Shown here: positions 1-10,296 of the stretch, in pieces
How positions within the stretch are numbered: the first letter of the stretch is position 1
Layout: each line of letters begins with the position of its first letter
DNA from: Nioella halotolerans
Lineage (GTDB): Bacteria > Pseudomonadota > Alphaproteobacteria > Rhodobacterales > Rhodobacteraceae
DNA length: 64,000 bases
Assembly (NCBI GenBank): GCA_003428585.1
Contig: QVQC01000046.1
Span: forward strand, 50,512-114,511
Reading direction: 5' to 3'
Made by a program: the position numbers and the translations under genes
Notes under the pieces: generated by a model
Database searches by the model: none
The model's input: only the letters and a program-made list of their open reading frames with translations
What the model was told of the DNA's origin: nothing

Positions 1-440
1 CGAAGCGCCTTGCGCCCCTCGGCCCAGTCCGCGAATTCCGCGTGCGAGCACAGGAACCGGTCATCTTCCAAAACGTGAACCTTGAGAGGATGATCGCGCA
101 GCACCTCGATCAGCCGCCATTCGCCGGGCTCGGTCGCCAACACCTCCGTCGCGCCGACCCCCTGCGCCCGGCGCAGCAACTCGCCCCCGATGGAGCCCGC
201 ATTGTCCGGGTCATCAAGCCGGGTATAGGCCACGCGCCAGCCCTCCGCCTCCAGCCGTGCCGCGAATTTGCGCATCGCGGCGAAAAGCAACGCGATCTTC
301 TTGGGGTGATGGGGCACGTAGACGGCCTCATCCGCAACCTCGGCCATCACCACCACGTCGCGCGACTTGTCGGCGGCCTTCAAAGCCGCGACATGGACCG
401 AGACCTGATCGCCCAGCACCAGAACGAGGCGCGGGGTCAC
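1..440 (-). CDS. Cryptochrome/photolyase-related protein (FeS-BCP type), C-terminus cut by window edge
   Basis: Translating the minus strand from the GTG at 440 gives a continuous frame to the window edge. Its first ~145 residues open with LVLVLGDQ and continue with a DVVVMAEVADEA stretch, a HHPKKIALLF stretch and EPGEWR. This matches the N-terminal alpha/beta domain of the deoxyribodipyrimidine photolyase-related family (FeS-BCP, bacterial (6-4) photolyases). These use FAD and a 4Fe-4S cluster for light-driven DNA repair; the cluster and FAD-binding parts lie outside the window. The GTG start overlaps the TGA of the upstream SDR gene by 4 nt, so the two are probably co-transcribed. A second in-frame GTG lies at 443. 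Family is confident; substrate specificity is not. Confidence 0.8.
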   Translation of the reverse strand, partial: MTPRLVLVLGDQVSVHVAALKAADKSRDVVVMAEVADEAVYVPHHPKKIALLFAAMRKFAARLEAEGWRVAYTRLDDPDNAGSIGGELLRRAQGVGATEVLATEPGEWRLIEVLRDHPLKVHVLEDDRFLCSHAEFADWAEGRKAL

Positions 441-1105
441 CACGGCACCGGTTTGCCGGCCCAGTCGAAGAAATGGCCGCTATCCTCCGGCGTCAGCCCG
501 TCGATCACGCGGATAAGATTCGCCGCGGCCTCTGGCGGCGTCACCGCCTTGTGGCGGCCGAGATAGGGGCCGGTCAGGTCGGTCTGCACGGTGCCGGGAT
601 GCAGCGCGACCAGAATGGCCTGCTTGCGCAGCCGCCCATATTCGATCGCCGAGGTGCGCAGCACCTGGTTCACCGCTGCCTTGGCCGCGCGGTAGCTGAT
701 CCAGCCGCCGATATGGTTGTCGCCGATGGAGCCCACCCGCGCCGACAGAACCGCAACGACACTGCGCCGGTCGCGCGGGACCAGCGGCAAAAGGTGTTTC
801 AAGACAAGCGCCGGGCCGATGGCGTTGAGCGCGAACTGCGCCGCCATGTCGGCCGGGTCGAGCGCGCGGATGGTCTTTTCCGGCCCGGCCTCGCCAATCT
901 GAAGCGCGCCCGTGGTGACAAGGATGCGGTCGAACGTGCCCGCAAGCCCGCCAAGCACCCGTTCGATACTGGCCTCGTCGGTCAGGTCCAGCCCGTCGGC
1001 GCGGCGCGACAGGCCGATGACCTCGCCCCGCGCCTGCGACATCTCGGCCAAGGCGGAGCCGATGCCACCCGAAGCGCCGATGATGAGTGTTCTTTCTTCT
1101 GTCAT
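437..1105 (-). CDS. Short-chain dehydrogenase/reductase, C-factor-like
   Basis: 222-residue classical SDR. It has a Rossmann nucleotide-binding motif GASGGIG at residues ~10-16 and the catalytic Tyr-Lys pair in SYRAAKAA near residue 139. It most resembles the short SDRs annotated as C-factor/CsgA-like oxidoreductases in Rhodobacterales; the true substrate is unknown. The end overlaps the photolyase-like gene by 4 nt, an SDR-photolyase arrangement I recognise as common in this family. It is divergent from leuA, so the 100 nt upstream carry promoters for both directions. Confidence 0.85.
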   Translation of the reverse strand: MTEERTLIIGASGGIGSALAEMSQARGEVIGLSRRADGLDLTDEASIERVLGGLAGTFDRILVTTGALQIGEAGPEKTIRALDPADMAAQFALNAIGPALVLKHLLPLVPRDRRSVVAVLSARVGSIGDNHIGGWISYRAAKAAVNQVLRTSAIEYGRLRKQAILVALHPGTVQTDLTGPYLGRHKAVTPPEAAANLIRVIDGLTPEDSGHFFDWAGKPVPW

Positions 1106-1171
1106 GGTCGTTCAGCTAGCCCAGCCGCTGCCCCGGTCAAAGCCCAACCGTCGCAAACGCGAAAAAAGGGG

Positions 1172-1200
1172 TTTTCAACGTGCCGATCCCGCGACATATT
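1172..1200 (+). promoter_or_regulatory. Possible sigma70-type promoter for the leu leader/leuA
   Basis: TTTTCA (1172-1177), a 17-nt spacer and CATATT (1195-1200) form a plausible but not strong promoter. Predicted transcription would begin near 1207, next to the ATG of the leader peptide at 1208, so the leader would be leaderless. Leaderless attenuator peptides are known in alphaproteobacteria (the trpL leader of Sinorhizobium). No start-site data are available here. Confidence 0.35.
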
Positions 1201-1207
1201 CACCCCC

Positions 1208-1294
1208 ATGACGATGCACGGCCATATCCTGCCCCGAACCACCCTGAAGGGTGGCATCGCCCCGTGCGCGCTTCTTCTCCTTAGCCGCCTCTGA
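1208..1294 (+). CDS. Leucine-rich leader peptide of leuA (attenuator peptide)
   Basis: 28-codon ORF ending 87 nt before leuA. Its C-terminus reads ALLLLSRL followed by TGA, with codons CTT CTT CTC CTT AGC CGC CTC at 1271-1291. A run of four Leu codons, three of them CTT (uncommon in this GC-rich genome where CTG/CTC prevail), directly before the leucine biosynthesis gene is the hallmark of ribosome-mediated attenuation. The stop codon lies inside the left arm of an inverted repeat (1291-1297 with 1314-1320). No Shine-Dalgarno is seen, but the predicted promoter would place the transcript start at or next to the ATG. An internal ATG at 1214 is an alternative start. Function is inferred from context and codons; no homology search was done. 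Confidence 0.6.
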   Translation: MTMHGHILPRTTLKGGIAPCALLLLSRL

Positions 1295-1335
1295 GCGTGC
1301 CTTTCGGCGCGACCGCTCAGGGGGGAACCAGCGCC
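1239..1335 (+). promoter_or_regulatory. Candidate leu attenuator RNA with mutually exclusive stems
   Basis: Three inverted repeats surround the leader peptide end: CCACCC/GGGTGG (1239-1244 with 1249-1254, TGAA loop), CTGAGCG/CGCTCAG (1291-1297 with 1314-1320), and GGCGC/GCGCC (1306-1310 with 1331-1335). The last two interleave and cannot form as nested stems together, as expected for a switch. No T-run follows either stem, so a classical Rho-independent terminator is not evident. Control could be translational or Rho-dependent. Confidence 0.45.
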
Positions 1336-1381
1336 GAGATCATCGCACAGACAAACAGGCTAAGACCAAGGATTTGATCCC

Positions 1382-2953
1382 ATGACCACCGAACAGGACC
1401 GCGTGTTCATCTTCGACACGACCTTGCGCGACGGCGAACAAAGCCCGGGCGCCACGATGAGCCATTCCGAGAAGCTGGAGATTGCCAGCCTGCTTGACGA
1501 GATGGGCGTCGACATCATAGAGGCCGGCTTTCCCATCGCCTCCGAAGGCGACTTCAACGCCGTGGCCGAGATTGCCAAGCTGGCCAAGCAGGCCACCATT
1601 TGCGGCCTCGCCCGCGCCAACCCCAAGGATATCGACCGGTGCTGGGAGGCCGTGAAGCACGCGAATTCCCCGCGCATTCACACCTTTATCGGCACCTCGC
1701 CGCAGCACCGCGCCATTCCAGACCTGACCATGGACGAGATGGCCGACCGCATCCACGAAACCGTGACCCATGCGCGCAACCTCTGCGACAACGTGCAATG
1801 GTCGCCGATGGACGCGACGCGGACGGAGTGGGATTTCCTGAAACGTACGGTCGAGATCGCCATCAAGGCCGGCGCCACCACGATCAACATCCCCGATACC
1901 GTGGGCTATACCGCACCCGTCGAATCGGCCGACCTGATCCGGCGCCTGATCGCGGATTGCGAGGGCGGCGAGGATGTCGTCTTCGCCACCCATTGCCACA
2001 ATGACCTCGGCATGGCGACGGCGAACGCGCTGGCCGCCGTCGCGGGCGGGGCGCGACAGATCGAGTGCACCGTGAACGGGCTGGGCGAACGCGCGGGCAA
2101 CACCGCGCTGGAAGAGGTCGTGATGGCGCTGAAGACGCGCAACGACATCATGCCGTGGACGACCGGCATCGACAGCACCAAGATCATGCACATCTCGCGC
2201 CGCGTTTCGACGGTGTCGGGCTTCGTCGTGCAACCCAACAAGGCCATCGTCGGCAAGAACGCTTTTGCCCACGAATCCGGCATCCATCAGGATGGGATGC
2301 TGAAAAGCGCCGACACGTTCGAGATCATGCGTCCGGAGGATATCGGCTTGGCGGGCACCTCGCTGCCGTTGGGCAAGCATTCGGGTCGGGCAGCGTTGCG
2401 CGCGAAGCTCAAGGAACTGGGCTTCGACATGATCGACAACCAGCTCAATGACCTCTTCGTTCGGTTCAAGACACTGGCCGACCGCAAGAAGGAGGTGTTC
2501 GACGACGACCTGATCGCGCTTGTGACCGATGCCGCCGCCGCCGGCACCGAGGATCACCTGGAACTGAAATTCCTGCGCGTGATCTGCGGCACCGAGGCGC
2601 CCCAGTCTGCCGATATCACCCTGCGCGTGGGCAACGAGGACAAGCAGGCCACGGCGCAGGGCGACGGGCCGGTCGATGCCGCCTTCAACGCGGTGAAGGC
2701 GCTTTACCCCAACGAAGCCGTGCTGCAACTCTACCAGGTCAGCGCGGTGACCGAGGGCATGGATGCACAGGCCACCGTCAGCGTTCGCATCGAGGAAGAC
2801 GGCAAGATCACCACCGGCCAGTCGGCCGATACCGACACCGTGGTCGCCAGCGTCAAGGCCTATGTCAACGCGCTCAACCGCCTGATCGTGCGCCACGAAA
2901 AGCTCGGCTCCGGTGGCGACATGCCGGAAGTGTCCTACAAGGACATGGGCTGA
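1382..2953 (+). CDS. leuA: 2-isopropylmalate synthase
   Basis: 523 residues, the usual length of bacterial LeuA. It condenses acetyl-CoA with 2-oxoisovalerate, the first committed step of leucine synthesis, in the cytoplasm. The catalytic-domain signature FDTTLRDGEQSPG is at residues 11-23, with R16/D17 at the active site. The divalent-metal HCHNDLG motif is near residue 204, and GLGERAGN follows. Residues ~400-510 form the C-terminal LeuA allosteric domain, which binds leucine in feedback inhibition. An AAGGA ribosome binding site lies 9 nt before the ATG. It is preceded by the leucine leader; leuC lies about 60 kb away in the same orientation. Confidence 0.97.
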   Translation: MTTEQDRVFIFDTTLRDGEQSPGATMSHSEKLEIASLLDEMGVDIIEAGFPIASEGDFNAVAEIAKLAKQATICGLARANPKDIDRCWEAVKHANSPRIHTFIGTSPQHRAIPDLTMDEMADRIHETVTHARNLCDNVQWSPMDATRTEWDFLKRTVEIAIKAGATTINIPDTVGYTAPVESADLIRRLIADCEGGEDVVFATHCHNDLGMATANALAAVAGGARQIECTVNGLGERAGNTALEEVVMALKTRNDIMPWTTGIDSTKIMHISRRVSTVSGFVVQPNKAIVGKNAFAHESGIHQDGMLKSADTFEIMRPEDIGLAGTSLPLGKHSGRAALRAKLKELGFDMIDNQLNDLFVRFKTLADRKKEVFDDDLIALVTDAAAAGTEDHLELKFLRVICGTEAPQSADITLRVGNEDKQATAQGDGPVDAAFNAVKALYPNEAVLQLYQVSAVTEGMDAQATVSVRIEEDGKITTGQSADTDTVVASVKAYVNALNRLIVRHEKLGSGGDMPEVSYKDMG

Positions 2954-4659
<1,706 letters not shown>

Positions 4660-4694
4660 CCGGCGCCCGCCTGGGGCGCCCCTGAAAGGACCGA

Positions 4695-5645
4695 ATGGCA
4701 AGGGAGCGCGCCGATAACAGCCATACACGTCCCGTCCGGCGTCTGCTTGTGGCGGTGGTCGTGTTGTGCCTGTTGGCGCTCGTCATCGTGTGGCGCATCG
4801 ACAACCCGCGCGTGGAACGCCTGCGCAGCAATATCACCGATCAGGTTGTGCCGAACCTCGAATGGGCGATGGCACCGGTGACGGCGCTCGGCCGGATGGT
4901 CGACGATTTCCAATCCTATACGCGGCTTTACCAGCAGAACGAGGAATTGCGCCGCGAATTGCAACAGATGCGCGCGTGGCGCGAGGCGGCCTTGCAACTG
5001 GAACAGGAAAACGCCCGTCTGCTGGATCTCAACCGGGTGCAGCTTGACCCCGAACTGACCTATGTCACCGGGATCGTCCGGGCCGACAGCGGCAGCCCCT
5101 TCCGCCGGTCGGTCCTGATAAACGTCGGGGCGCGTGATGGCATCGTAGACGGCTGGGCGACGATGGACGGGCTGGGCGTGGTTGGCCGGATTTCCGGGGT
5201 GGGCGAGAACACGTCCCGCGTGATCCTGTTGACCGATGCGGCGCACCGCACCCCCGTCTCCGTGATGCCTTCAAGCCAGCAGGCCATGCTGCTTGGGGAC
5301 AATACCGCGTTGCCGGTGCTGGAATTCCTCGAAACGCCCGAGGATATCTCGCCCGGCGACAGGATCGTGACCTCGGGCGATGGCGGGGTCTTCCCGCCGG
5401 GGCTGCTCGTGGGGCATGTCGTCGTCGACCGTGACGGCCGGTTGCGGGCGCGGCCCTCCGCCGACATGTCGCGCCTCAATTTCCTGCGGGTGATGCGCAG
5501 CCACCCCGGCACCTCGCTGGCCGATCCCGGCGGGCTGATCGGCCCGCCATGGCCGCTGCCATCCGACAGCGCGACCGATGCCGCGCCAGAAGACCCGGAC
5601 GACACCGTGGAACTGACCCCCGAAGACGAGAGCGCCGATGGCTGA
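4695..5645 (+). CDS. mreC: Rod shape-determining protein MreC
   Basis: 316 residues. A cytoplasmic basic N-terminus is followed by one membrane helix (residues ~17-35), a coiled coil (~75-112, rich in Glu/Gln/Leu), and the beta-rich periplasmic MreC domain (~120-275) with VGARDGIVDGW and SPGDRIVTSGDGGVFPPGL. MreC links MreB to PBP2/RodA. The acidic tail after ~285 is typical of this lineage. It lies 35 nt after mreB and overlaps mreD by 8 nt. Confidence 0.94.
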   Translation: MARERADNSHTRPVRRLLVAVVVLCLLALVIVWRIDNPRVERLRSNITDQVVPNLEWAMAPVTALGRMVDDFQSYTRLYQQNEELRRELQQMRAWREAALQLEQENARLLDLNRVQLDPELTYVTGIVRADSGSPFRRSVLINVGARDGIVDGWATMDGLGVVGRISGVGENTSRVILLTDAAHRTPVSVMPSSQQAMLLGDNTALPVLEFLETPEDISPGDRIVTSGDGGVFPPGLLVGHVVVDRDGRLRARPSADMSRLNFLRVMRSHPGTSLADPGGLIGPPWPLPSDSATDAAPEDPDDTVELTPEDESADG

Positions 5646-6171
5646 ACGGCGTGCACGCGGTATTTGGCGCTACCGGATGGTCTACCTGTTGTTCGGCTTG
5701 GCGGTCATCCTCTACCGCATCCTGCCGCTGCAAACCGGCATACCCAGCCTGCCCGGCCCCGATTTCATTCTTTGCGTGACGCTGGCATGGGTCTTGCGCC
5801 AACCGGCGGCTGTGCCGCTTGCGGCGATCCTGCTGCTGTTCCTGATCGGCGATTTCCTGCTGCAACGCCCGCCCGGATTGTGGACCGCGCTTGCCGTCAT
5901 GGCGACGGAATTCTTGCGCAACCGGCGCGCGGGCCTTGCCGAGGTGCCGTTTCTCTTCGAATGGGGCGTGGTTGCAGGGGTGATCCTTGCGATGGTGCTG
6001 GGCCAGCGGGTCGTCCTCTGGATCCTTGTCACCGACCAGCCAAGCCTCGGGCTTGCGCTGATGGAGGGGCTCGCAACGATCGTGCTCTACCCGACCGTCG
6101 TGCTGGTCTCGAAATACCTGCTGGGAATGGGTAGGATGCGCGCCATCGACATGGAGCCCGGCAGACCATGA
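5638..6171 (+). CDS. mreD: Rod shape-determining protein MreD
   Basis: 177-residue polytopic inner-membrane protein with about five hydrophobic segments (e.g. MVYLLFGLAVILY, AAVPLAAILLLFLIGDFLL, GVVAGVILAMVLG). MreD families are poorly conserved, and this call rests on size, topology and position between mreC and mrdA. Its start overlaps mreC by 8 nt and its stop overlaps mrdA by 4 nt, so translation of the cassette is probably coupled. Confidence 0.9.
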   Translation: MAERRARGIWRYRMVYLLFGLAVILYRILPLQTGIPSLPGPDFILCVTLAWVLRQPAAVPLAAILLLFLIGDFLLQRPPGLWTALAVMATEFLRNRRAGLAEVPFLFEWGVVAGVILAMVLGQRVVLWILVTDQPSLGLALMEGLATIVLYPTVVLVSKYLLGMGRMRAIDMEPGRP

Positions 6172-8114
6172 AGCGTTCCCAGAAAGAGACCGAGGACAGC
6201 GCCCGCGCGATTTCGCGTCGGTCCATGGTGATGGGCGGCCTCATGTTGGCCACCAGCGGGGCGCTCGCCGCGCGGATGCGCTATCTTCAGGTCGAACGCG
6301 CCAGCGATTTCCGCCTGCTGGCCGAGGAAAACCGCATCAACATCCAGCTTCTGCCACCCGCCCGCGGGCTGATCTACGACCGGGAGGGGCGGGTTCTGGC
6401 CAATAACGAACAGAATTATACCGTGGTCATGGTGCGCGAGAACGCAGATGACGTTGACGCGGTGCTGGATCGCTTGTCACGCATCGTGCGAATCGACATG
6501 CGGGACCTGGCCCGCGCGCGTGAGGAAATGATGGCCCGCGCCCCCTTCGTGCCCGTGACCATCGCCGACCGGCTGAGTTGGGAGGAATTCGCCTCGATCG
6601 CGGTGAACGCCCCTGCCCTGCCCGGGATCACGCCAGAGGTCGGGCTTAGCCGGATCTACCCGTTTGGCCAAGATTTCGCGCACGTGGTGGGCTATGTCGG
6701 GCCGGTGTCGGATTTCTATCTTGAATCAACGGGCGACACCGATCCGGTCCTGCAAATCCCCGATTTCCAGGTCGGCCGCTACGCCGTCGAGTCGCACATG
6801 GAACAAGACTTGCGCGGCGAAACCGGCAGCCGCCGGGTGGAGGTGAACGCCGCCGGTCGGGTGATGCGAGAGCTTGACCGCACGCCGCCCACCCCCGGCA
6901 AGGATCTGCAACTGACCGTCGATACCGGCCTGCAGAACTACGCGCAGGCGCGGCTGACGGACGAAAGCGCCTCGGCCGTGGTGATGGACGTCGATAGCGG
7001 CGAGGTTCTCGCGCTCGTCTCTGCGCCATCCTACGACCCCAACCTCTTCGTGCGCGGCATCTCGACGGCGGAATACGGCAACCTGACGGATGACCCCTAC
7101 CGGCCGCTCGCCAGCAAGACGGTGCAGGGGACTTATCCGCCGGGCTCCACTTTCAAGATGATCACCGCGCTTGCCGGGCTGGAGGCAGGGGTGATCGACC
7201 CCGAGGAAACGATCACCTGCAACGGCTCCATCGAGCTTGGCACACGTCGGTTCCATTGCTGGCGTCGGGGCGGGCACGGACGCATGGACCTCGTGGATGG
7301 GCTCGCACAGTCTTGCGACGTCTATTACTATGAGCTTGCACAGCGCGTCGGGATCGACGCGATCTCCGCCATGGCGCGCCGGTTCGGGCTCGGTGACCGC
7401 CATGACCTGCCACTGTCCGGTGTGGCCAGCGGTCTCGTGCCCGACCGGGACTGGAAACGCGCCAACCGCGGTGCGGAATGGGTGGTGGGCGACACGCTCA
7501 ACGCCGCCATCGGGCAGGGCTTTGTCCTGAATTCTCCGCTGCAACTTGCAGTGATGACCAGCCGTATCGCCACCGGGCGGGCGGTGCGGCCGCATCTTGT
7601 ACGCACGGTCAACGGGATCGATCAGCGCCCGGCGCAGGACGAGGATCTCGGGATCGACCCAGACCACCTTGCCGTGATCCGAGAGGCGATGTGGAACGTG
7701 ACCAATGTCCGCCGCGGCACCGCCTATTCCTCGCGCACGGTCGAGGAGGGCTTCGAGATCGCCGGCAAGACCGGCACCAGCCAAGTGCGCAGCATCACCT
7801 CCGAGGAGCGCGCCGCGGGCGTCACCAGAAACGAGGATCTGCCGTGGGAACGGCGCGACCACGCGCTTTTCGTCGGATATGCCCCGGCCGAAGCGCCGCG
7901 TTACGCGGTCAGCGTCGTCGTGGAGCATGGCGGCGGCGGATCCACGGTGGCCGCCCCGATCGCGCGCGACCTGCTGTTGCGCACCATGCACGGAACGGTT
8001 CCGCCATCCTCCGCCTACCCGGTGGGCCAACGCCGCGATATGGAACGGATGCATGACACGATGGACCTTCTGCCGCTTGATCCGCTGAACCCAACCGGGC
8101 GCACGCGCGCATGA
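6168..8114 (+). CDS. mrdA: Penicillin-binding protein 2 (elongation D,D-transpeptidase)
   Basis: 648 residues. A single N-terminal membrane anchor (~residues 22-38) is followed by the pedestal/dimerisation domain (LLPPARGLIYDREGRVLA at ~62-79) and the C-terminal transpeptidase domain. The active-site STFK is in PPGSTFKMI (~residue 326), the second motif SCD is in AQSCDVYYYELA, and KTGTS follows near 540. It cross-links new peptidoglycan during elongation, working with RodA. The start overlaps mreD (4 nt) and the stop overlaps rodA (4 nt). Confidence 0.96.
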   Translation: MKRSQKETEDSARAISRRSMVMGGLMLATSGALAARMRYLQVERASDFRLLAEENRINIQLLPPARGLIYDREGRVLANNEQNYTVVMVRENADDVDAVLDRLSRIVRIDMRDLARAREEMMARAPFVPVTIADRLSWEEFASIAVNAPALPGITPEVGLSRIYPFGQDFAHVVGYVGPVSDFYLESTGDTDPVLQIPDFQVGRYAVESHMEQDLRGETGSRRVEVNAAGRVMRELDRTPPTPGKDLQLTVDTGLQNYAQARLTDESASAVVMDVDSGEVLALVSAPSYDPNLFVRGISTAEYGNLTDDPYRPLASKTVQGTYPPGSTFKMITALAGLEAGVIDPEETITCNGSIELGTRRFHCWRRGGHGRMDLVDGLAQSCDVYYYELAQRVGIDAISAMARRFGLGDRHDLPLSGVASGLVPDRDWKRANRGAEWVVGDTLNAAIGQGFVLNSPLQLAVMTSRIATGRAVRPHLVRTVNGIDQRPAQDEDLGIDPDHLAVIREAMWNVTNVRRGTAYSSRTVEEGFEIAGKTGTSQVRSITSEERAAGVTRNEDLPWERRDHALFVGYAPAEAPRYAVSVVVEHGGGGSTVAAPIARDLLLRTMHGTVPPSSAYPVGQRRDMERMHDTMDLLPLDPLNPTGRTRA

Positions 8115-9250
8115 GCTTTCTGGAATATACCCAAAAGGCGACGCCGACCGGCCTGCGCAAGGTGATTCACCTGAACTGGGCGCTGATCCTGCTGATCGGC
8201 GCCGTCGCCTGCATAGGCTTCCTGATCCTGTATTCCGTCGCCGGCGGGTCAATGCGACCTTGGTCGGCCCTGCAGATGCAGCGCTTCGCGCTCGGCCTCG
8301 TGGCGATGCTTATCGTCGCGTTCATCCCGATCTGGTTCTGGCGCAACCTGTCAGCCGTAGCCTATGGCCTGTCGTTGCTGCTGCTGCTGTTCGTCGAACT
8401 GTTCGGGTCGGTGGGCATGGGCGCGCAACGCTGGATCGACCTTGGCTTCATGCGGCTTCAACCATCCGAGATGACCAAGATCACCATCGTGATGATCCTT
8501 GCCGCCTATTACGACTGGCTCGATCTGCGAAAGGTATCGCATCCGGCATACGTGGCGATCCCGGTGGCGATAATCCTCGTGCCGGCCATGCTGACCTTCA
8601 TGCAGCCCGACCTCGGTACGGCGGGCCTGTTGATGATGGGGGGCGCCGCGATGATGTTTCTCGCCGGCGTCCACTGGGCCTATTTCGCCGCCGTGATCGG
8701 TGCGGCGGCGGGGGCCGTCACGGCGGTCATCGCGTCGCGCGGAACCGAATGGCAGCTTTTGCAGGATTATCAGTATCGGCGGATCGATACGTTCCTTGAT
8801 CCGGCATCGGACCCGCTTGGCGCGGGCTACCACATCACCCAAAGCCAGATCGCGCTCGGCTCTGGCGGCTGGACGGGACGCGGGTACATGCAAGGCACCC
8901 AGTCGAGCCTCAATTTCCTGCCTGAAAAGCACACCGACTTCATCTTCACCACGCTGGCGGAGGAATTCGGCTTCGTGGGGGGGGTTTCCCTGCTCGTGCT
9001 CTACCTGCTTATCCTGCTTTTTTGCATCGCCACCGCGCTCAGGACCAAGGATCGTTTCGCATCGCTGGTCTCTCTCGGCGTCGCGGTGACCTTCTTTCTC
9101 TATTTTGCAATCAACATGGCAATGGTCATGGGCCTTGTCCCGGTCGTCGGTGTGCCGCTGCCGCTGGTCAGTTACGGGGGGTCGGCCATGCTGGTGCTGA
9201 TGGCGGCTTTCGGGCTGGTCCAGTCCGCCCATATCCATCGCCCCCGCTGA
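8111..9250 (+). CDS. rodA: Rod-shape SEDS glycosyltransferase RodA
   Basis: 379 residues with about ten membrane helices, a SEDS-family peptidoglycan glycosyltransferase. Family motifs seen are GAQRWIDLGFMRLQPSEMTK (~residues 100-120), the MQPDLGTAGL segment, and EKHTDFIFTTLAEEFGFVG in the large periplasmic loop, which carries the catalytic Asp of the family. The end PLVSYGGSAMLVLMAAFGL is diagnostic. It polymerises lipid II glycan strands in complex with PBP2. Last gene of the cassette; the next gene follows after 10 nt but is metabolically unrelated. Confidence 0.96.
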   Translation: MSFLEYTQKATPTGLRKVIHLNWALILLIGAVACIGFLILYSVAGGSMRPWSALQMQRFALGLVAMLIVAFIPIWFWRNLSAVAYGLSLLLLLFVELFGSVGMGAQRWIDLGFMRLQPSEMTKITIVMILAAYYDWLDLRKVSHPAYVAIPVAIILVPAMLTFMQPDLGTAGLLMMGGAAMMFLAGVHWAYFAAVIGAAAGAVTAVIASRGTEWQLLQDYQYRRIDTFLDPASDPLGAGYHITQSQIALGSGGWTGRGYMQGTQSSLNFLPEKHTDFIFTTLAEEFGFVGGVSLLVLYLLILLFCIATALRTKDRFASLVSLGVAVTFFLYFAINMAMVMGLVPVVGVPLPLVSYGGSAMLVLMAAFGLVQSAHIHRPR

Positions 9251-9260
9251 AGGTGCTCTG

Positions 9261-10193
9261 ATGCTCACCATTCTCTTCTCCGCCCGCCCCGATAGCTGGG
9301 ACCAGTATGACGACCCGCTGAACGACGCGCTGTCGGATGCCGGGATCGGCCCGTTCCGCGTGGTGACACAGGCCGCCGCGGATGAGGTCGATTACATCGT
9401 CTACGCCCCGGACAGCGGGCTGACGGATTTCTCGGTCTTTCCAAGGCTGAAGGCGGTGCTAAGCCTCTGGGCCGGGGTCGAACGCATCGTGGGCAATCCC
9501 ACGATCACCGTGCCGCTGGCGCGCATGGTCGATGCCGGCCTGCGCGAAGGTATGCAGGAATGGGTCACGGGGCATGTGCTGCGTCACCATCTCGGAATGG
9601 ACGCGCATATTCTTGGCACGCCGGGTATCTGGACCAAGCAGGTGCCACCTCTGGCGCGCGACCGAACCGTCGCGATCCTTGGCCTTGGTGAACTTGGGGC
9701 CGCCTCGGCGGAGGCGCTCGTGCACCTTGGCTTTCGCGTTTCGGGCTGGAGCCGCCGCCCGAAAGCCCTGCCCGGCATGCAGTGCCATCACGGGGCCGAA
9801 GGGCTGGACACCTGCCTGCGCGAGGCAGAGATCGTTGTCCTCCTGCTGCCCGACACGCCCGCGACGCAAAACATATTGAATAGCCGAACGCTCGACCTGC
9901 TGCCGACGGGGGCGGTGATCATCAATCCGGGGCGCGGGCCGCTGATCGACGATGACGCTCTTCTCGCCGCGCTCGACAGCGACCGGGTCGGCCACGCCAC
10001 GCTGGATGTCTTCCGGGTGGAACCGCTGCCGACCGATCATCCCTACTGGGCTCATCCGAAGGTCACGGTGACCCCGCATATCGCGTCGGAAACACGGCCG
10101 GCGACGGCCTCGAAAGTCGTGGCCGAGAACATCCGCCGCAAAGAGGCGGGCGAACCGATGCTGAACCTCGTCGATCGCGGCGTCGGCTACTAA
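9261..10193 (+). CDS. ghrA: Glyoxylate/hydroxypyruvate reductase A-like 2-hydroxyacid dehydrogenase
   Basis: 310 residues, D-isomer 2-hydroxyacid dehydrogenase family, GhrA-type length. The NAD(P)-binding motif VAILGLGELGAASAEAL is near residues 137-153. The catalytic Arg is in the NPGRGPLIDDDALL region (~224), Glu in DVFRVEPLP, and His in VTPHIAS (~277). Such enzymes reduce glyoxylate and hydroxypyruvate in the cytoplasm with NADPH; the exact substrate is inferred. It sits 10 nt after rodA and could be transcribed from the mre-mrd promoter. Confidence 0.85.
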   Translation: MLTILFSARPDSWDQYDDPLNDALSDAGIGPFRVVTQAAADEVDYIVYAPDSGLTDFSVFPRLKAVLSLWAGVERIVGNPTITVPLARMVDAGLREGMQEWVTGHVLRHHLGMDAHILGTPGIWTKQVPPLARDRTVAILGLGELGAASAEALVHLGFRVSGWSRRPKALPGMQCHHGAEGLDTCLREAEIVVLLLPDTPATQNILNSRTLDLLPTGAVIINPGRGPLIDDDALLAALDSDRVGHATLDVFRVEPLPTDHPYWAHPKVTVTPHIASETRPATASKVVAENIRRKEAGEPMLNLVDRGVGY

Positions 10194-10296
10194 GGCACGA
10201 CCGGCCCCTTCATCTTGCGGGGAATAGACCGGGAAAGTCGCCTAAACGAACGGGGCAGCGCATCCCGGCCGATTAGGCCGCGCGAAATGGTCGCCG

